A DNA stretch of 64,000 nucleotides from positions 2,971,891-3,035,890 of the forward strand of contig CAJFCJ010000002.1 in the NCBI GenBank assembly GCA_904063045.1. Direction: 5' to 3'. The DNA is from Dimorphilus gyrociliatus (taxonomy: Eukaryota > Annelida > Polychaeta > Dinophilidae). Positions within the stretch are counted from its first letter, which is position 1. Each line of letters opens with the position of its first letter. The translations under genes and the position numbers were made by a program. The notes beneath the pieces are model-generated. The model worked only from the letters and a program-made list of their open reading frames with translations. It ran no database searches and was not told the DNA's origin. Below are positions 1-17,577 of the stretch, one piece after another.

Positions 1-264
1 CATCCCGGTACGTAATTTCAATATTTAGTGTTTTCTTTTTCTTTCCTTCCTCTTCCTAAAATAAAAACATTGGCATGGTAAATAAAAGGTATATAGAAAT
101 TATCGAATAGTAGGATTAGCGCTAAATGACTCATAAAAGTTCTTATAACTTCAAAAAAGCGCCATCTGAACGCAGAAATATTAAGTATTTTACGAAGATC
201 AGATCACATGTGCCAGAACATTCTTTAGATTTTCTGACCGGACGACCTTCAGGTAGAAAATTTG
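1..264. other. 3' flank of the SERBP1-like gene
   Basis: This stretch lies just downstream (minus strand) of the SERBP1-like stop codon and should hold its 3' UTR. I see no minus-strand AATAAA before the window edge, so the transcript end may lie outside. The plus-strand open frame that starts at 126 runs opposite to the SERBP1 coding exon and is judged a shadow. Confidence 0.4.
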
Positions 265-1938
265 CTATCGATAAGATATACTGGCCTCATCGTAATCTTC
301 ATCGTCCTCGTCGTCTTCTTCGCCATCCTTTTTGTCGTCTTTCTTCTTCGCTAATTGAAATGTATCTTTCCATTGTCTTTCGTCAACACCTTCGCCAGCC
401 TTGCGGATGTTGAAGTCCTTTTTCGGTTGTTTGTCCTTTTGCATTTTCCTATATTCGTCCAGTGTCATTTGTTTAACTTCAGGTTCAGTCGGTACCGATT
501 CGTCTTTGATTTCTTCCTTCGAGACATTTGGGTCCTGATTTTCGGGTTCATCGGTTGAAGTATTCATTTCCTGTTTCTCTTCTGTTAAAGATGCATCGAT
601 TTGATCATTTGTACTTCCCCAGTTGGCTCGTCCACCGCCTTGTTTCTTGTCCTGATGTTTAATACCGGTCTTGTCTGATCCAGAATGTCGGTCAAAAACC
701 CGCTTTCCTTCTCTTCCAGCAAAAGTACCTCTGGTACCTCTGCCTCTTCCTCTTGCAGGTCGAGACTTATTTTCGTGATCGTTAGCTTGTTTTTCGCCAA
801 ATACTTCAAATTTTCCGCCAAATCCATCGTCCTTGTTTCTTACAGGACCGCCTCCTCGTCTTGGCCGATTTGCCATGTCTGTTCCACGTGTTTTTCCCGC
901 TGAAAATTTATTCTCTTTTGGAGAACGATTCTCACGAGAAATCTTTTCGTTTTCATCTCTGGCCTTCTTCGGACGATTTTCGTCACGATTTGCCAATTCT
1001 TTTTCTAGAATAAGAAAGATTATTAATTTATGTCTTATCCAGAAATATTTGTATGATTTGGATGTTAATCTCAAATATCTAACTATGTGTATTCATATGA
1101 AACATGCGTTCCTTCCCAAACTATTGAAAGTTTCGCGAAGCAACATTTGTTGACCAGTATACAGAGAACCCAGCATTGTTATAACTTTTCTATTACACGT
1201 AATTTAAGCTTTATATTGTGTTCTGAAATGTACCATTAACCATTTATCGATCTATAAAGCAGAATGGATGGAAAATGCTAATTAACTTAATACTCGTCTG
1301 TAATAAATTAAAGTTGGCAGATAAAGCGCTATCTCTATTCAAAGACATACGCTTTTGAGCACGTGTAGAGTCGTGCGTAAATTATGTTCTTAACTTAGGA
1401 GTTTTATTGTAATGCCTTTTCGTGCATGTTTTCAAGCCAAAAGTTTTCTAAGATAGACACTGGCTGATTAATATATATTCATATTGAACCAAGTAGAAAA
1501 CACGTGAAACGTGAAATTAAGCTCTAGTGGTGAATTTTCGAAAAGATGTTTATATAAACGATTGTCTTTGTTCAACACATGCTATTTCTTTAAGAAAATG
1601 TGTTAAGAAGCCGAATTTGAGGACACGAGGCACTCCTCGCCTTACCGCCAAAATTGTCACATGGCAACGAAATGAACACGTGAATTTTTATAATTACCCG
1701 AAGTTTTCTCTTTTCTTTCTTCGCCTGTCTTGTTCTTTTGATTAGTAGTTACCTCTGTCGATTTTTTGGCCGTCTTTGGCCTCTCGACTTTGGTATTAGT
1801 CTTCGGAACCTTTTTTGCCTCCTTCTCTGCTTTATTTTTACATTCTACTTGTTTTAGTAGCTCGCTTGGATCCGCCTCCTCATTATCCTCAAACGACGCG
1901 TACCTATTGTTAATTTGCACGCCGTATATGCTGTTCAT
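265..1938 (-). CDS. SERBP1: SERBP1/HABP4-family RNA-binding protein
   Basis: Two coding exons, 1938–1698 and 1004–265, join in phase (G|AA) to give 326 aa. The N-terminus (MNSIYGVQINNRYASFEDNE) has the short 'NRYASF..DE' motif of SERBP1/HABP4 proteins. The middle is basic and rich in Arg and Gly (RGRGRGTRG, GRRxGGG-like stretches). The C-terminal third holds the family segment MTLDEYRKMQKDK followed by FNIRKAGEGVDERQWK, and the protein ends in an acidic tail. Family members bind mRNA and idle 80S ribosomes in the cytoplasm and act in mRNA stability and ribosome dormancy; that role is from family knowledge. The start at 1938 is the first Met of the conserved block. The gene is divergent from SMAD4, with about 900 bp between the two starts. 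Family assignment is firm; choice between SERBP1 and HABP4 is not meaningful in an invertebrate with one copy. Confidence 0.85.
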
Positions 1939-2838
1939 GTTAATGAAATTACTAGATATCCATGGATATCAACTGACTCTACAAAATGCAATCAAACCGT
2001 GCAAGAAAATGGCGGATTAGTGGTGCATCCTGGGAAGAGCTATGTCTAACTACTGGAAAAAATGTAATTTAATAAATTTATTTTCCGAAACTATTTTTAA
2101 GAATTTTGTACATAAAATTATGCTTTTGTTGTTATTTTGGATGTTTTGATATTTATAAAAGATTTCGTATTTTATGTGAAAAAAAATGTTAGTGTATTTT
2201 ATAGCTCAAAAGAAACAGTTTTGCTAAAAACTTATGCTATCAGAAAGAATAATGCTTTCTATATGCAATTTATTTAATTTAAAAATAATATACTTAATAA
2301 ATACTCATGATCAAAGTAAGAGCCTTATATTTTAAAAGTTATAACATTTAGCCCCATAGTTTTAATTTCAACCATATAATTTGAATTAAATAAAGTATTT
2401 TCACTTTTTGAACCTAACTCCAGAGGAAATTATTTGAGTACATGTTATATTGTGGCATATATTTAAGCAGTACTCTTATTTTCTTTTAATTATTGAGCAA
2501 TAGTATTAAAAATTACAAATTTATTCGTTACTCTACGTGGCATTTAGTAGTACTCTTTTAATGCGCGCTCTCTAATCGTTGATTAATCCACTAGAAGGCA
2601 TTACCAACGTATTTTCAAGATGTCGGATCTTCGTCAAATTTAGGTAATTTTTTGTAGTTATTCTCTTTTCAAAGCCATATATTGACGATTTGACCTCTAA
2701 AATTTTATTTTTTGAACTGATCATGTTTTTTATCCATACGATTCTTAAATTTGTAGACTTCAGCTTTATTTGAAATAGCTATTTTTGTGCTCTCTCCATT
2801 AAAGTTAATAATTTATTATAACATTCGCCTTTTAGACA
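1939..2838. promoter_or_regulatory. Shared intergenic promoter region of SERBP1-like gene and SMAD4
   Basis: About 900 bp of AT-rich DNA separate the two divergent start codons. The SMAD4 ATG at 2839 is preceded by TTTTAG at 2830–2835, a good acceptor, so SMAD4 probably has an untranslated first exon inside this interval. No clear TATA box was identified. Confidence 0.45.
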
Positions 2839-8561
<5,723 letters not shown>

Positions 8562-9104
8562 AATTGAAATATGTTTAAAGTTCTATCGCCTTTGCATTTT
8601 CTATGCATTTTTTATGTTTGAGGTTAAAGCAAATCAGGTTACTTTCGTTTCTTTTAACGACAAGGTTCGTGAATTTTCGTGTTGTTTTATTGAATAACTT
8701 AGCCAAGCTTTAATATCTTGCATAAGCTATGGTAGAGTTTTTTTTATTAAGATTCCAAGAAATCACTTTTGCCAGCTTAAAGATATGTGTATGATTGATA
8801 TGTACACTATTTTTTATAATCTTTTTTTGTTTCGCTTATTATTATTCGAAAGAAAAGAAAGAAAAATCGCGCTAGTACTTTAATCAGTTCGTGAGTATAG
8901 CCAAATTATTCATCCAAACAGGTCTGTCATTATGAAAGAAATTTATTCTTTTTTTTTATTTTATTTATACCTGACTCTGTTTGGCTGCAGCTCTTTAAAA
9001 AAGTGAAGTAGCATATAAGTTACGATTGTCCAAAAGAAATGATAAAAAAAGAATTGTAATTTTTTCAAAATCATTATTATAAACAGTTTACAACATGTTT
9101 CATG

Positions 9105-9110
9105 AATAAA
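9105..9110 (+). promoter_or_regulatory. Candidate polyadenylation signal for SMAD4
   Basis: AATAAA is the first canonical hexamer in the expected range downstream of the SMAD4 stop codon. Confidence 0.45.
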
Positions 9111-9532
9111 AAATTTAGGATATACATTAAATACAAAGAATTTACTATTGTATCTAAGGGGCTCTATTAACCTTCCTAAGTAAATATTACCTTAAAGGAA
9201 AAAAGCTGCGAAAAGCACGAACACTTTCTTTGAAATGAATGTGCCATTAATATTCACGTCTCTCAGGAACTGTTCAGTTGCTTCTAAAAGTTTTGACTTT
9301 TTGCAAGTAACTTTTCATTTATTAAAATTAACACATAATCACACAACAACTCACTTCCGATCATTATTGTTTAATGTTCGTCTTCCATGGTATTATTTCT
9401 TTTTAACCATCAGTAAAAAAAACATTTTAATTGTGTAACATGTAACGGTGCTCTGAACGGCTTTGTTTGGAAAGAAATATAACTGGCAATGAAATATGCA
9501 AACTATAAGATTTGTCAAATATGCTGATTCAA

Positions 9533-9535
<3 letters not shown>

Positions 9536-9566
<31 letters not shown>
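9536..9566. repeat. (TA)n microsatellite
   Basis: A run of alternating T and A of about 31 nt, in the intergenic region after SMAD4. Confidence 0.9.
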
Positions 9567-9570
<4 letters not shown>

Positions 9571-10053
9571 TATACACGTAGATGCTTTGATTGTTTGTTG
9601 CTTTTTTTTTATAAGCGAATAAAATCGACATTTTTTTTATATTTATCTAATGGAAAGTAAATACTTGACATTTAAAAATAGTTACATTGTCAAAAAATAT
9701 ATTACCTCTTCTCACCACTTCTCTTGCCTCAACGATGATCATTCTCTCTTCGTAAATTTAATCTGACCTTTTCAACATTCTTTTTTTAAAATTTTGGAAA
9801 AGTTCTATAGTTCAATTGCGAATAGAAATTCGAGTTTAATCTCTTTTCCCTGTTCTTTTCATTGGAGTGTATATAGTGTGTTAATATCTCTTCTGGATCA
9901 TTTGAGGATAAATTATCTAAAACATTTGAGATATAAAAATTTGAGGAATTCTAAGTAACTAAATAAAAAAACCTTCTTTCATTGATTTAAGCTTTTGCTC
10001 TCTTTCTCGATTCTTTTTGGCAAAATATCCGGCGCTTAGTCTTGGTTGATTTC

Positions 10054-10431
10054 TTACAGGAGAGAACTTTCAGATTGGAGGGGAAAGAGATAACCGGAAA
10101 TGATTAAATGATCTGATAGTCTGCTTAAATTGTATAAAAAAGGTATTACTTCTGGTCTATACCAATCTTGGTCCATAGAGCGAATAAGTCCTAATCTGTT
10201 TGGTCTTGTAATAGGCAGATAATCCTTTCTAGAGCTGGTTGGAGAAAGTGAATTGAATGACGACGCAGAAAAAGACTTGTCACTTGAACATGGGCCTAGC
10301 GCCTCTGATATAATTTTTTCGTAGTCGTCTGTATTGTCCTGATCACTTGGAAGAATAAAGACAGAAGCACCAGGTTCTGATTCAATATCGATAAAATCTG
10401 AAGAAGATTCCAGTACTGAGCATTCAACCAT
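10054..10431 (-). CDS. Candidate single-exon small protein, 125 aa, unrecognised
   Basis: An uninterrupted 125-codon frame starts in a good Kozak context (AAGATGG). The product is acidic and Ser-rich at the N-terminus (VLESSSDFIDIESEPG) and ends in hydrophobic and Ser-rich residues (LIISGYLFPLQSESSLL). It has no signal peptide or known domain that I can recognise. The frame stands alone in a gene-poor stretch and converges on SMAD4. It could be a real small protein, a single exon of a longer gene, or chance. Composition (few Lys, many Asp/Ser/Pro) differs from the chance frames around it, which is the only support besides the start context. Confidence 0.35.
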   Translation of the reverse strand: MVECSVLESSSDFIDIESEPGASVFILPSDQDNTDDYEKIISEALGPCSSDKSFSASSFNSLSPTSSRKDYLPITRPNRLGLIRSMDQDWYRPEVIPFLYNLSRLSDHLIISGYLFPLQSESSLL

Positions 10432-10985
10432 CTTGTTTATTCTGTTCCATTGTAAACATTTTCAAACTACTATAGCAAATGTACAAATAAACTGTCGTTA
10501 TAGCCAACAGTCGTATTAATACAAGTCAAATTTCTACGTTAGCTACTGTGTATTTGCTCAATCATACAATATGCGGTGTTCAATAATTTCCAGTACATTA
10601 TTCATACTCCTTTCTTCCTTTCTGTCAACGTAACTTTTCACTTATTAAATTGTTTTCAACACACAAATTAATCTTAATTAAAGCTATGTATGAACTATAA
10701 TTAAACAAATTAGAATGATGTAACAATTTATCGCTCGGGGGTATACTGTATATCTTAAAATGACAAGTTTTTATACACTCTGACGTATGTTTACATAATG
10801 TACTATTTATTTAAATTAATAGATTAGACTGAATGAAAAAAAATATATTTCAATAATTAGTATATATAAGAAAAGAAGAGAAAAACTAAGATTTCTCCTT
10901 TCTAATATATGGTTTTCTATTTTCGTTTTCATTAGTTATTCAAGCCAATTTTATTATATAAAATCTATCATCATTAAGTCAAAGC

Positions 10986-11012
10986 AGAGAGAGAGAGAGA
11001 GAGAGAGAGAGA
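10986..11012. repeat. (GA)n microsatellite
   Basis: About 27 nt of pure GA dinucleotide repeat in intergenic DNA. Confidence 0.9.
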
Positions 11013-14000
11013 AAACAAACCATATAGTCTACTTCTTTCTCATAAATCTTATAAGGAAATTTTACTGTTTATATATCTAGCAGAATAAATCCTACAATTG
11101 ATACAATTATGCTTAAGCCATTTACTATAGCTTGATTGAACTTATTATTATTAGAATTTAAATAAAAACCTCTGGAAGAGAAGCTGTACTCTTCTAAAAA
11201 CGAAGAGGAAGAAGAAGATGGAGAAGGAAAATATGCAATTTATAATGAAAAATTTGTTAAGTATTACTACTATTTATGTTTCAACATCCTCAAGGACAAG
11301 GACTAATACAGAGTATTACTAGTTTCTTATTTACACGAATTTAGGTTAATTCCTGATTTATTAATAAATATTAGAATGAATAGGATAATACTCCATGGGA
11401 ATTTTTGTAACAAAGGAAATGGTTAAGACTATTAGGTAGTATCGGGATAATAAATTTTTTTCTTTTTTACGTCGTTAATATCTTTATTATCAAAAATGAA
11501 AAGACTATACATTGACTGAACGATTAAAAAGTATATTAAATATCCGTCAGATGTCGCTATAATTCTATATAAGATTGATGATTAAATTAAATAAAAAATG
11601 ACAAAGAAATGATATTCTGTTAGGTTAATAAAAGAATATCTATTGTTGTGTTTTTTCTCTCTATCTCTAGTCGTATCAGCTTATCCTGTATTATTTTCTA
11701 ATTCTTTTATTCTTTTCTGTCTCCTTCCTTCTCCTTTTTTTGTCCAAGCATATAAAACAATAGACATTTAATTTGAAGGAAATTATCTAAGAGATAATTT
11801 CCTAATGATTATTAGTTATTTATATATAATAAATAAATTTTTTATAAATGTGATAAAACGCCATCTGTCGGTTCTAATTAAGGTGTAAGGGGCGTCTAAA
11901 TATCTTCAAAGAGAGAACCGTAAGTGAGTTTAAAGAAGGACTAGGGGGCAGAATGGTGGAAATCAGTAGCGCAGAATGACGGTTAATGGTCGAGTTAGCT
12001 ATTGTTACAAAGAAAGCGTATATAAGCCTATAGCAAATAAAGTAATTCCGACAGAGTTCAAAATGAAGCGCTACACGCGCCGTTGAACGCTCGAACGAAC
12101 AACATCTGAACACCACTTGGCACCGTGCGGTGTACTTCTCTTTCGGTCGCTCGCGCTTGTAATCTTTTACGTTCGTAATTGCAAAGGGCCGCCTTTTTAG
12201 CCGAGGGCGTAACGCGCCCGTTGTTTGTGTATAAACCCTACTGTTCTCGAGATGAGTGCTTTTTCTTTCCGAATTTAAATCTTCACCGAATGAACAAAGA
12301 GATTGGTAACGCCCGTCTCTGGGAAAAAAGGGAAAATGCACCTGCAGCAGATGATTATTGTCCCACGCAGAGAGGACAAGATCACCTGCGGAACATGGCC
12401 GTTTTAACAAAACGAAAAACAAATAAGAAGTCGGTAGAAAGTAAACTAAAGCAACTTTCTTCTTACGATGTCAGATTCGTCTTTTCTTTTCAAAAGTAGC
12501 CGAAAAGGCGGGAAGTGAACGAGTCTCAATTACTTCTATTAGTAGGCCTATCAATCTCTATTCGAAAAGAAGACAGATTTATCTTTCGTCTCTTTTCGAC
12601 CGTTTCATCTGTTAATTTCCATTTTAATTAAAAAGGAAGTAGCTTATAACAACCTGCGGCGTCAGGCTTGCGCCGAGTAATTAACTCCTATCGAAAGGGG
12701 CGGTATAGATGAAAAGGCATTAAAATCCCCTATAAAATCGGCTCATTCACAAGACGTTTGATGTGTTAGTTTTTTGCCACAATTTGTCATACTAGTCTGG
12801 AATCGGATAGGGGCCTAGGTCTTTTGGGGGTCGTAGGGTGGAAATTGCAGGGGTTCCGTTCTGACATATTGTAATTACGACATTAAGAGCTTAAGAGGCC
12901 GACCCATTTCACATTTTTTTTATAACATTTAGTATTATAAATCATTGTATATCCCTACTATGTGGGCTTTCATTTCAATTCAACTTTCAATGCCTCGAAA
13001 CGCCTATTTAATATTTAACGGTCATCAAATTATCAACATTTTTTTTCTTTCATTCTTACAATGATTTATGGTTACTCGTTAAATAACTGTAAAAGCTTGT
13101 ACATCATTTCACATTGGGGAAAACTAGGGCTATCGTTGGAATGATATATCAAATTAATGAATAATACGTCACGTATTGATTAAAGATTGCGCCGCTAATT
13201 AAAAAGACGGTGATTATTAGTATGCAGTGCGTGTGCAAATTCGACAATTATTAATTGTATAATAAGCAATGGAAAGAAAGGAGGATGGGAATAGTTAGGG
13301 GGGAAAATAATCTTCTACAGTCCTATACAATAGGATTAATTTTTTTGCAGTATATTTACAAGAATATTGCAGTAGCTCGAATTGTTGAATTAGTTATTCT
13401 AAAGAGTGAAAATTCAATATATACTATGTACATATTTTATTGTTTATAATATTTATTTATTGATAAACTATATTCATCATCGTGAATGAATTTAAAAACG
13501 ATAAGCTGTTGTTGTTTTTCTATTCCACATTATGTAGGAGAAATTGTATTATTGCAGTAGTGTAATTTGATAAGGCTCTAATCAGTTAGAAAGTTATTAT
13601 ATATTGAATAAAACTATTTCGCTGGAAGGATAATCATTGATTATCTGTATAATATTTTCCTTTGACAGCTGAGAAATCCTTCCCATCCTTTATTTAAACA
13701 CTTTCGTAATCCATAGTCAACTATATTAGATTTTCTATATTGTAAATATATAAAAGTATTTCGTATTGTGATTCTCCAATCTAGAGTCGCACAGGAAGTG
13801 AAGACGTTCACTCATCCAACGCCTTTTTCTATAGTTACTTCAATAGTTATAGAGTGTTGTTGAGAAATTACACGTTCCTCTTTGAAATGTGTCAAATTTG
13901 CAATAAGCTCTTTGTTGTATCACCTGCTACGCGAGACTTGCCTAAGCGTTTCTTCTAGTTCGTACTTTATCAAGTCGAGCAAATTCAGGAGGGAACGTTT

Positions 14001-15189
14001 CGTGAATTGTATAATCGTTTCTGTACCTTTTCTCTCTTGTATGAGTTTAGTCAAATACTTTCCTCCCATTGTCCCAAATTGGCGATTCAAAAGAGCGAGA
14101 AAGTAATCCCAATGGGACGGTCCGTTAAGCGATTGTTAGTTTTAGAACAATTCCCAAAACGAGCCTAAACATTTCCGATTGAAATTTGCCTGAGGCTAGC
14201 AACATTCCACGCACCCGCAGATCAATTTTCAATGTATACATGTATAACCCATAATTTATGAGCAACGAAACGATGCCGATTTCTTTTTCCTTCAAGAATT
14301 TCTCCTGTCATCCGCACCTGTAATTTGACTCGGTGTAAATAATAAAGTCACGATTCTTCGTACATTCCCCGAATAGTTGAGCATTCAATTTCTTGAATAT
14401 ATAAATCTAATACTGGTTCATAAATACTATGTGCTTTTTTTTTGCAGGTGTATAAGTATACATAAAACCCTCTTTAATCTTTTTCTATAAAAAGTAGGAA
14501 GTTGCCTACTTGGCAGCTCATTCCCTTTCTTTACAAAGAATTCCTTTTGAAGCTGGAAAAAGTGTTTGGAAAAGCATTCAAGCAACGAGAACTAGGTTAT
14601 TAGAATCTTTTTTATTCAATATTTATTGGAAAAAAGTAAATGGAAAATTTCATTATAGATGAAAGAGTAGGAAACGATTGGAAATGTTTTTCTTAGTTCT
14701 AGGAACTTTATTACTATATTTCTATTATCACGCTTATTCTTGCAAAGAAGGAGAGAGACGGACAGAGGCAGAGAGAGAGAGAGAGAAAAAAAAGAAATAC
14801 TATCAAATTTTTCTATGCTTATTGAGTTTAGCATCTCTTTTGTATAAAGGAAAAATGGAATAGTGAAATAGATTGAGGAACAAAGCCTAATCAATCTCCG
14901 CTCTTCTTCCTCCTCGGTTGCGCATGCGTGTGCCGCTAATTCCAACTTCTCTTGATGTTTTGTTTCTGCATACAGCGCCTCATTAGACAGGACGTCCGCC
15001 GTCTTTGATCTAGCCGTACGTCCAACACTTCCGTCCCATCTGTAACGTTCATCAAGGATTATCACTGTGCCATCACGTGACAAAGTATCAGAAAAAAGAA
15101 AGCAGTGTTTTCTAGTGTATTCGTTACTCATTAATTCGATTTTTTCCCTCCAACCCCCGGGCGCCGCGAACAATTAAAGGACTCGTCTG

Positions 15190-15197
15190 TGACGTCA
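15190..15197. promoter_or_regulatory. Palindromic CRE (TGACGTCA) in a GC-richer island
   Basis: Perfect TGACGTCA in the context GTGACGTCACGG, followed about 30 nt later by a TATA-like stretch. CREB/ATF proteins bind this sequence. Distance to the bHLH start is about 1.25 kb. Confidence 0.4.
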
Positions 15198-16320
15198 CGG
15201 ACTTTTAGGCGGATCGGTATTATATAATAAAGTACGAGAATAGCAAGTCGGGCGGCAACTGATCAAAGTAGTTTAATTCTCGTAAAGGTTTGTTAGTTTG
15301 ACGCGCCAAATCGTTTTCAAAGTATCGCGGAAGTTTTCGGGTTTGACAGCTTGTTAAAACACAACAGCTGTTCCTTTTGTCGTCAGGTGCGTCGGTTGTT
15401 GATGAGCAGCTGTTTTTGCCCTCCTTCTTCTTCATCTCCTTTTTTTCAATTTAGCCTGAAAGAGTTTATTAACTAGCAGATAATTTCACCATTATACATG
15501 CCTCTCAATCTTAAGGCGTCTCTTTCTCTTTGTTTCTTTAATTCTATCATTCTCTACCACCCACCTAGAGGGTGCGATTAGAACTTGTTAGAGGAATTTC
15601 ATCCTTTCTTTTTTTTTTAATTAGTTTCTTTCAAATAAATCCTTATTGAATTCAATAATCAAAGTATTTTTTTTATAGAGATATGTATGGAATTTCAATA
15701 AAGGCGGCTAAAGGTCAACTTATCATAAGAAGTAGGATTAAGGGAAGTAGCTAAATAGCGCGAAAATAATGTATGTAAAGAAAACCAGCTTGAAGTTAAA
15801 ATAAGATTAATTGAATACGTAGAAATGAAAGTTTTCTTTTTCTTTGATTTTCTTTATATATCTTCATGGTAAAGAAATGAAAGAAAAGAGTTGATGATAA
15901 CAGATAGAAGATATTCTTATTCTCTGTAGGTCATACCAACAATACATTATTACTCTTAAAAGGAAAGCATGCGTAAGTATGCTTTGTATAAATTTACATG
16001 ATTCCGATGGTTTACATAAGTTTTTAAGTAAATTTATAAGTGCTTTGAATCTATTTTAAAACGGTTTAAGCTTATTGTTCAATTGACTTGTGGAATAAAT
16101 AATAATGATCTAAAAAAGATATGTATTTTTAGAATAATCAATCGCATCTTTAGCTCAATATCATATTTTGTCTTACAAAAATACTAACGAAGTCCATCGA
16201 CAACTCGAATTCCCCCGCCCCCGCTAATCCGGCTGCTAAATCAAGCTAATTTTACTAAAAATACAACTCGACCGCCAGCTGGAAGTCGCTTATCTAATTG
16301 CAAAATCAACCCTTCTGTAG

Positions 16321-16448
16321 TCAGCCAATCGCTGTCGATCTACTACATTAATACCGCGCGACGATTGGAGAACGGAAGCCGTGACGTCACGTACTCCTCG
16401 TAACAGCTCTTTTCAGTTGAAGTCGAGCTCTCAGAGGCAACGTTCCCC
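16321..16448 (+). promoter_or_regulatory. Proximal promoter of the bHLH gene: two CCAAT boxes and a CRE
   Basis: CCAAT lies at 16324–16328, an inverted copy (ATTGG) at 16364–16368, and a perfect palindromic CRE TGACGTCA at 16382–16389, all within 130 bp upstream of the start codon at 16449. The block is richer in G and C than its surroundings. The arrangement is that of an NF-Y/CREB-type promoter. Confidence 0.5.
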
Positions 16449-17577
16449 ATGTGCAGGGTCAGAGGAATTCCCGAACCGAAAAGGTGAGAGACTTATTTAA
16501 CGGAGAAATTTCAATGCGGTTAGCTCTAAACTGGATTTTACTTATCCAAGATTATCGTTATCATAACTACTGTCTAATTTGCATATCGCCATCTGGCGAA
16601 AAACGTAATTCAAAGCTAATCGTCAACAAAGCGATCGGTGTGAAATTTCGGTAGTGAAAGAGAACAGACGCACCTGCGTGAGCAGGAACAATACATCCCT
16701 TTTTTTCTTAAATGTTTCTCATTGCATATACTTTTCCTTTTTTCTCTTTTCCTTTCATTTTATGTTTCATTGCTTTTTTCCTCTCGAATCTTCATTTGCA
16801 TATTTTTTTATTATTCAAACAACATTTAACAGCCTGACAGACGCCAGCCGTCGAATTCGGCGTAAATATAAACGCTACCTTTTGAATCGAATGAAGAAAG
16901 AAGAATATAGTAAATTAAGACAAATAGTGCCATCCGTTGCCAAGAGAAAGAAGTTAAAAGCGGTAAGAGAGAAATATAAATAAATAACAGGCATATGCTA
17001 TAGTGCTTATTAACCCCTAAACTAACAGTATTTGTTACTAATTTATAGCAAAAGCCGTAAGGGCCTATTGCAAATCTAATACTAGTCTCTTAATGAAGTT
17101 CAGGGTGTTTCGTGCCTTGTAAACTTTTATTATTCATGTTTGACTGACTAGAATGGTTGAATGAATATATATATGAATTTTTTCTTCACAAAACGCAGGT
17201 CACGGTCGTAGAAGAAGCGGTCAAGTACATAGAATACTTACACCAAGAGTTGGGTGATAAACTCCACTTAATACACGGTACAGAGATTTCAATGCATTCT
17301 AATTAAGCGCTTCCCTCGAGATACGGATGGAATGCGTATGGCCTTAAGGCCCCCTTTCTTCTTTCGTTAAACCTTTTTACCTTTCTAAACCTTTTTTCCG
17401 CTTTATTGTTTAACAGGATGCGATAGAAGCCAAGTTACTGCCCAAACTATTATCGACTTTGTATCAAACGTATGTCCACTCGAAGAGATGAAGAGGCGAG
17501 TAGTAACGGAGAAAAAAGAGAAAATTGACCAATACATGAGAATGATCGACAGTGCGTTACTCTTTAAAGAACCTTAA
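16449..17577 (+). CDS. Small divergent (b)HLH transcription factor
   Basis: Four coding exons (16449–16483, 16833–16962, 17199–17277, 17417–17577) give 134 aa in one frame. After a short leader (MCRVRGIPEPKS) comes a basic stretch (RRIRRKYKRYLL), helix 1 with EEYSKLRQIVP, a loop KRKKL, and helix 2 with VTVVEEAVKYIEYLHQEL. The loop has the length seen in ID/extramacrochaetae proteins, and helix 1 resembles theirs (YSKL..LVP). The basic region lacks the ERxR-type glutamate needed to contact an E-box, so the protein may be a dominant-negative dimer partner. The C-terminal 60 residues are charged with no known domain. An exon boundary falls between loop and helix 2. HLH fold is well supported; assignment to the ID family is only a possibility. 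The start is the only in-frame ATG in the exon before a good donor (AAAAG|GTGAG). Confidence 0.75.

Larger units (their letters stand above)
8562..10053. other. SMAD4 3' UTR and convergent intergenic DNA
   Basis: AT-rich 3' sequence with a polyadenylation signal AATAAA at 9105–9110, about 550 nt after the SMAD4 stop, and a second at about 9619. An AT dinucleotide repeat sits at 9536–9566. No coding potential was seen. Confidence 0.5.
10432..16320. other. Gene-poor region upstream of the bHLH gene
   Basis: About 5.9 kb without a recognisable gene. Two patches are clearly less AT-rich than the surroundings: roughly 11,980–12,860 and 14,880–15,430. Both carry long chance-looking frames on both strands, without domain similarity. 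The second holds TGACGTCA at 15190–15197, a TATA-like stretch just after it (near 15,219–15,232), and two CAGCTG E-boxes near 15,364 and 15,411. Such islands next to a small bHLH gene could be enhancers or an alternative upstream promoter; that is inference. A (GA)n microsatellite is at 10986–11012. Confidence 0.4.

Noticed and set aside
11874-12422. 182-codon frame on the minus strand
   Set aside because: No domain, odd composition, overlaps an open frame on the other strand; explained by the local rise in GC.
14616-15173. 185-codon frame on the minus strand
   Set aside because: Low-complexity Ser/Leu tract from a (GA) repeat and no family resemblance; probably chance.
16654-16983. 109-codon frame starting at 16654 as the bHLH start
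   Set aside because: Its first half (Phe/Ser-rich) is intronic polypyrimidine sequence ending at the TTTAACAG acceptor at 16832; a shorter exon 1 at 16449 joins in phase.
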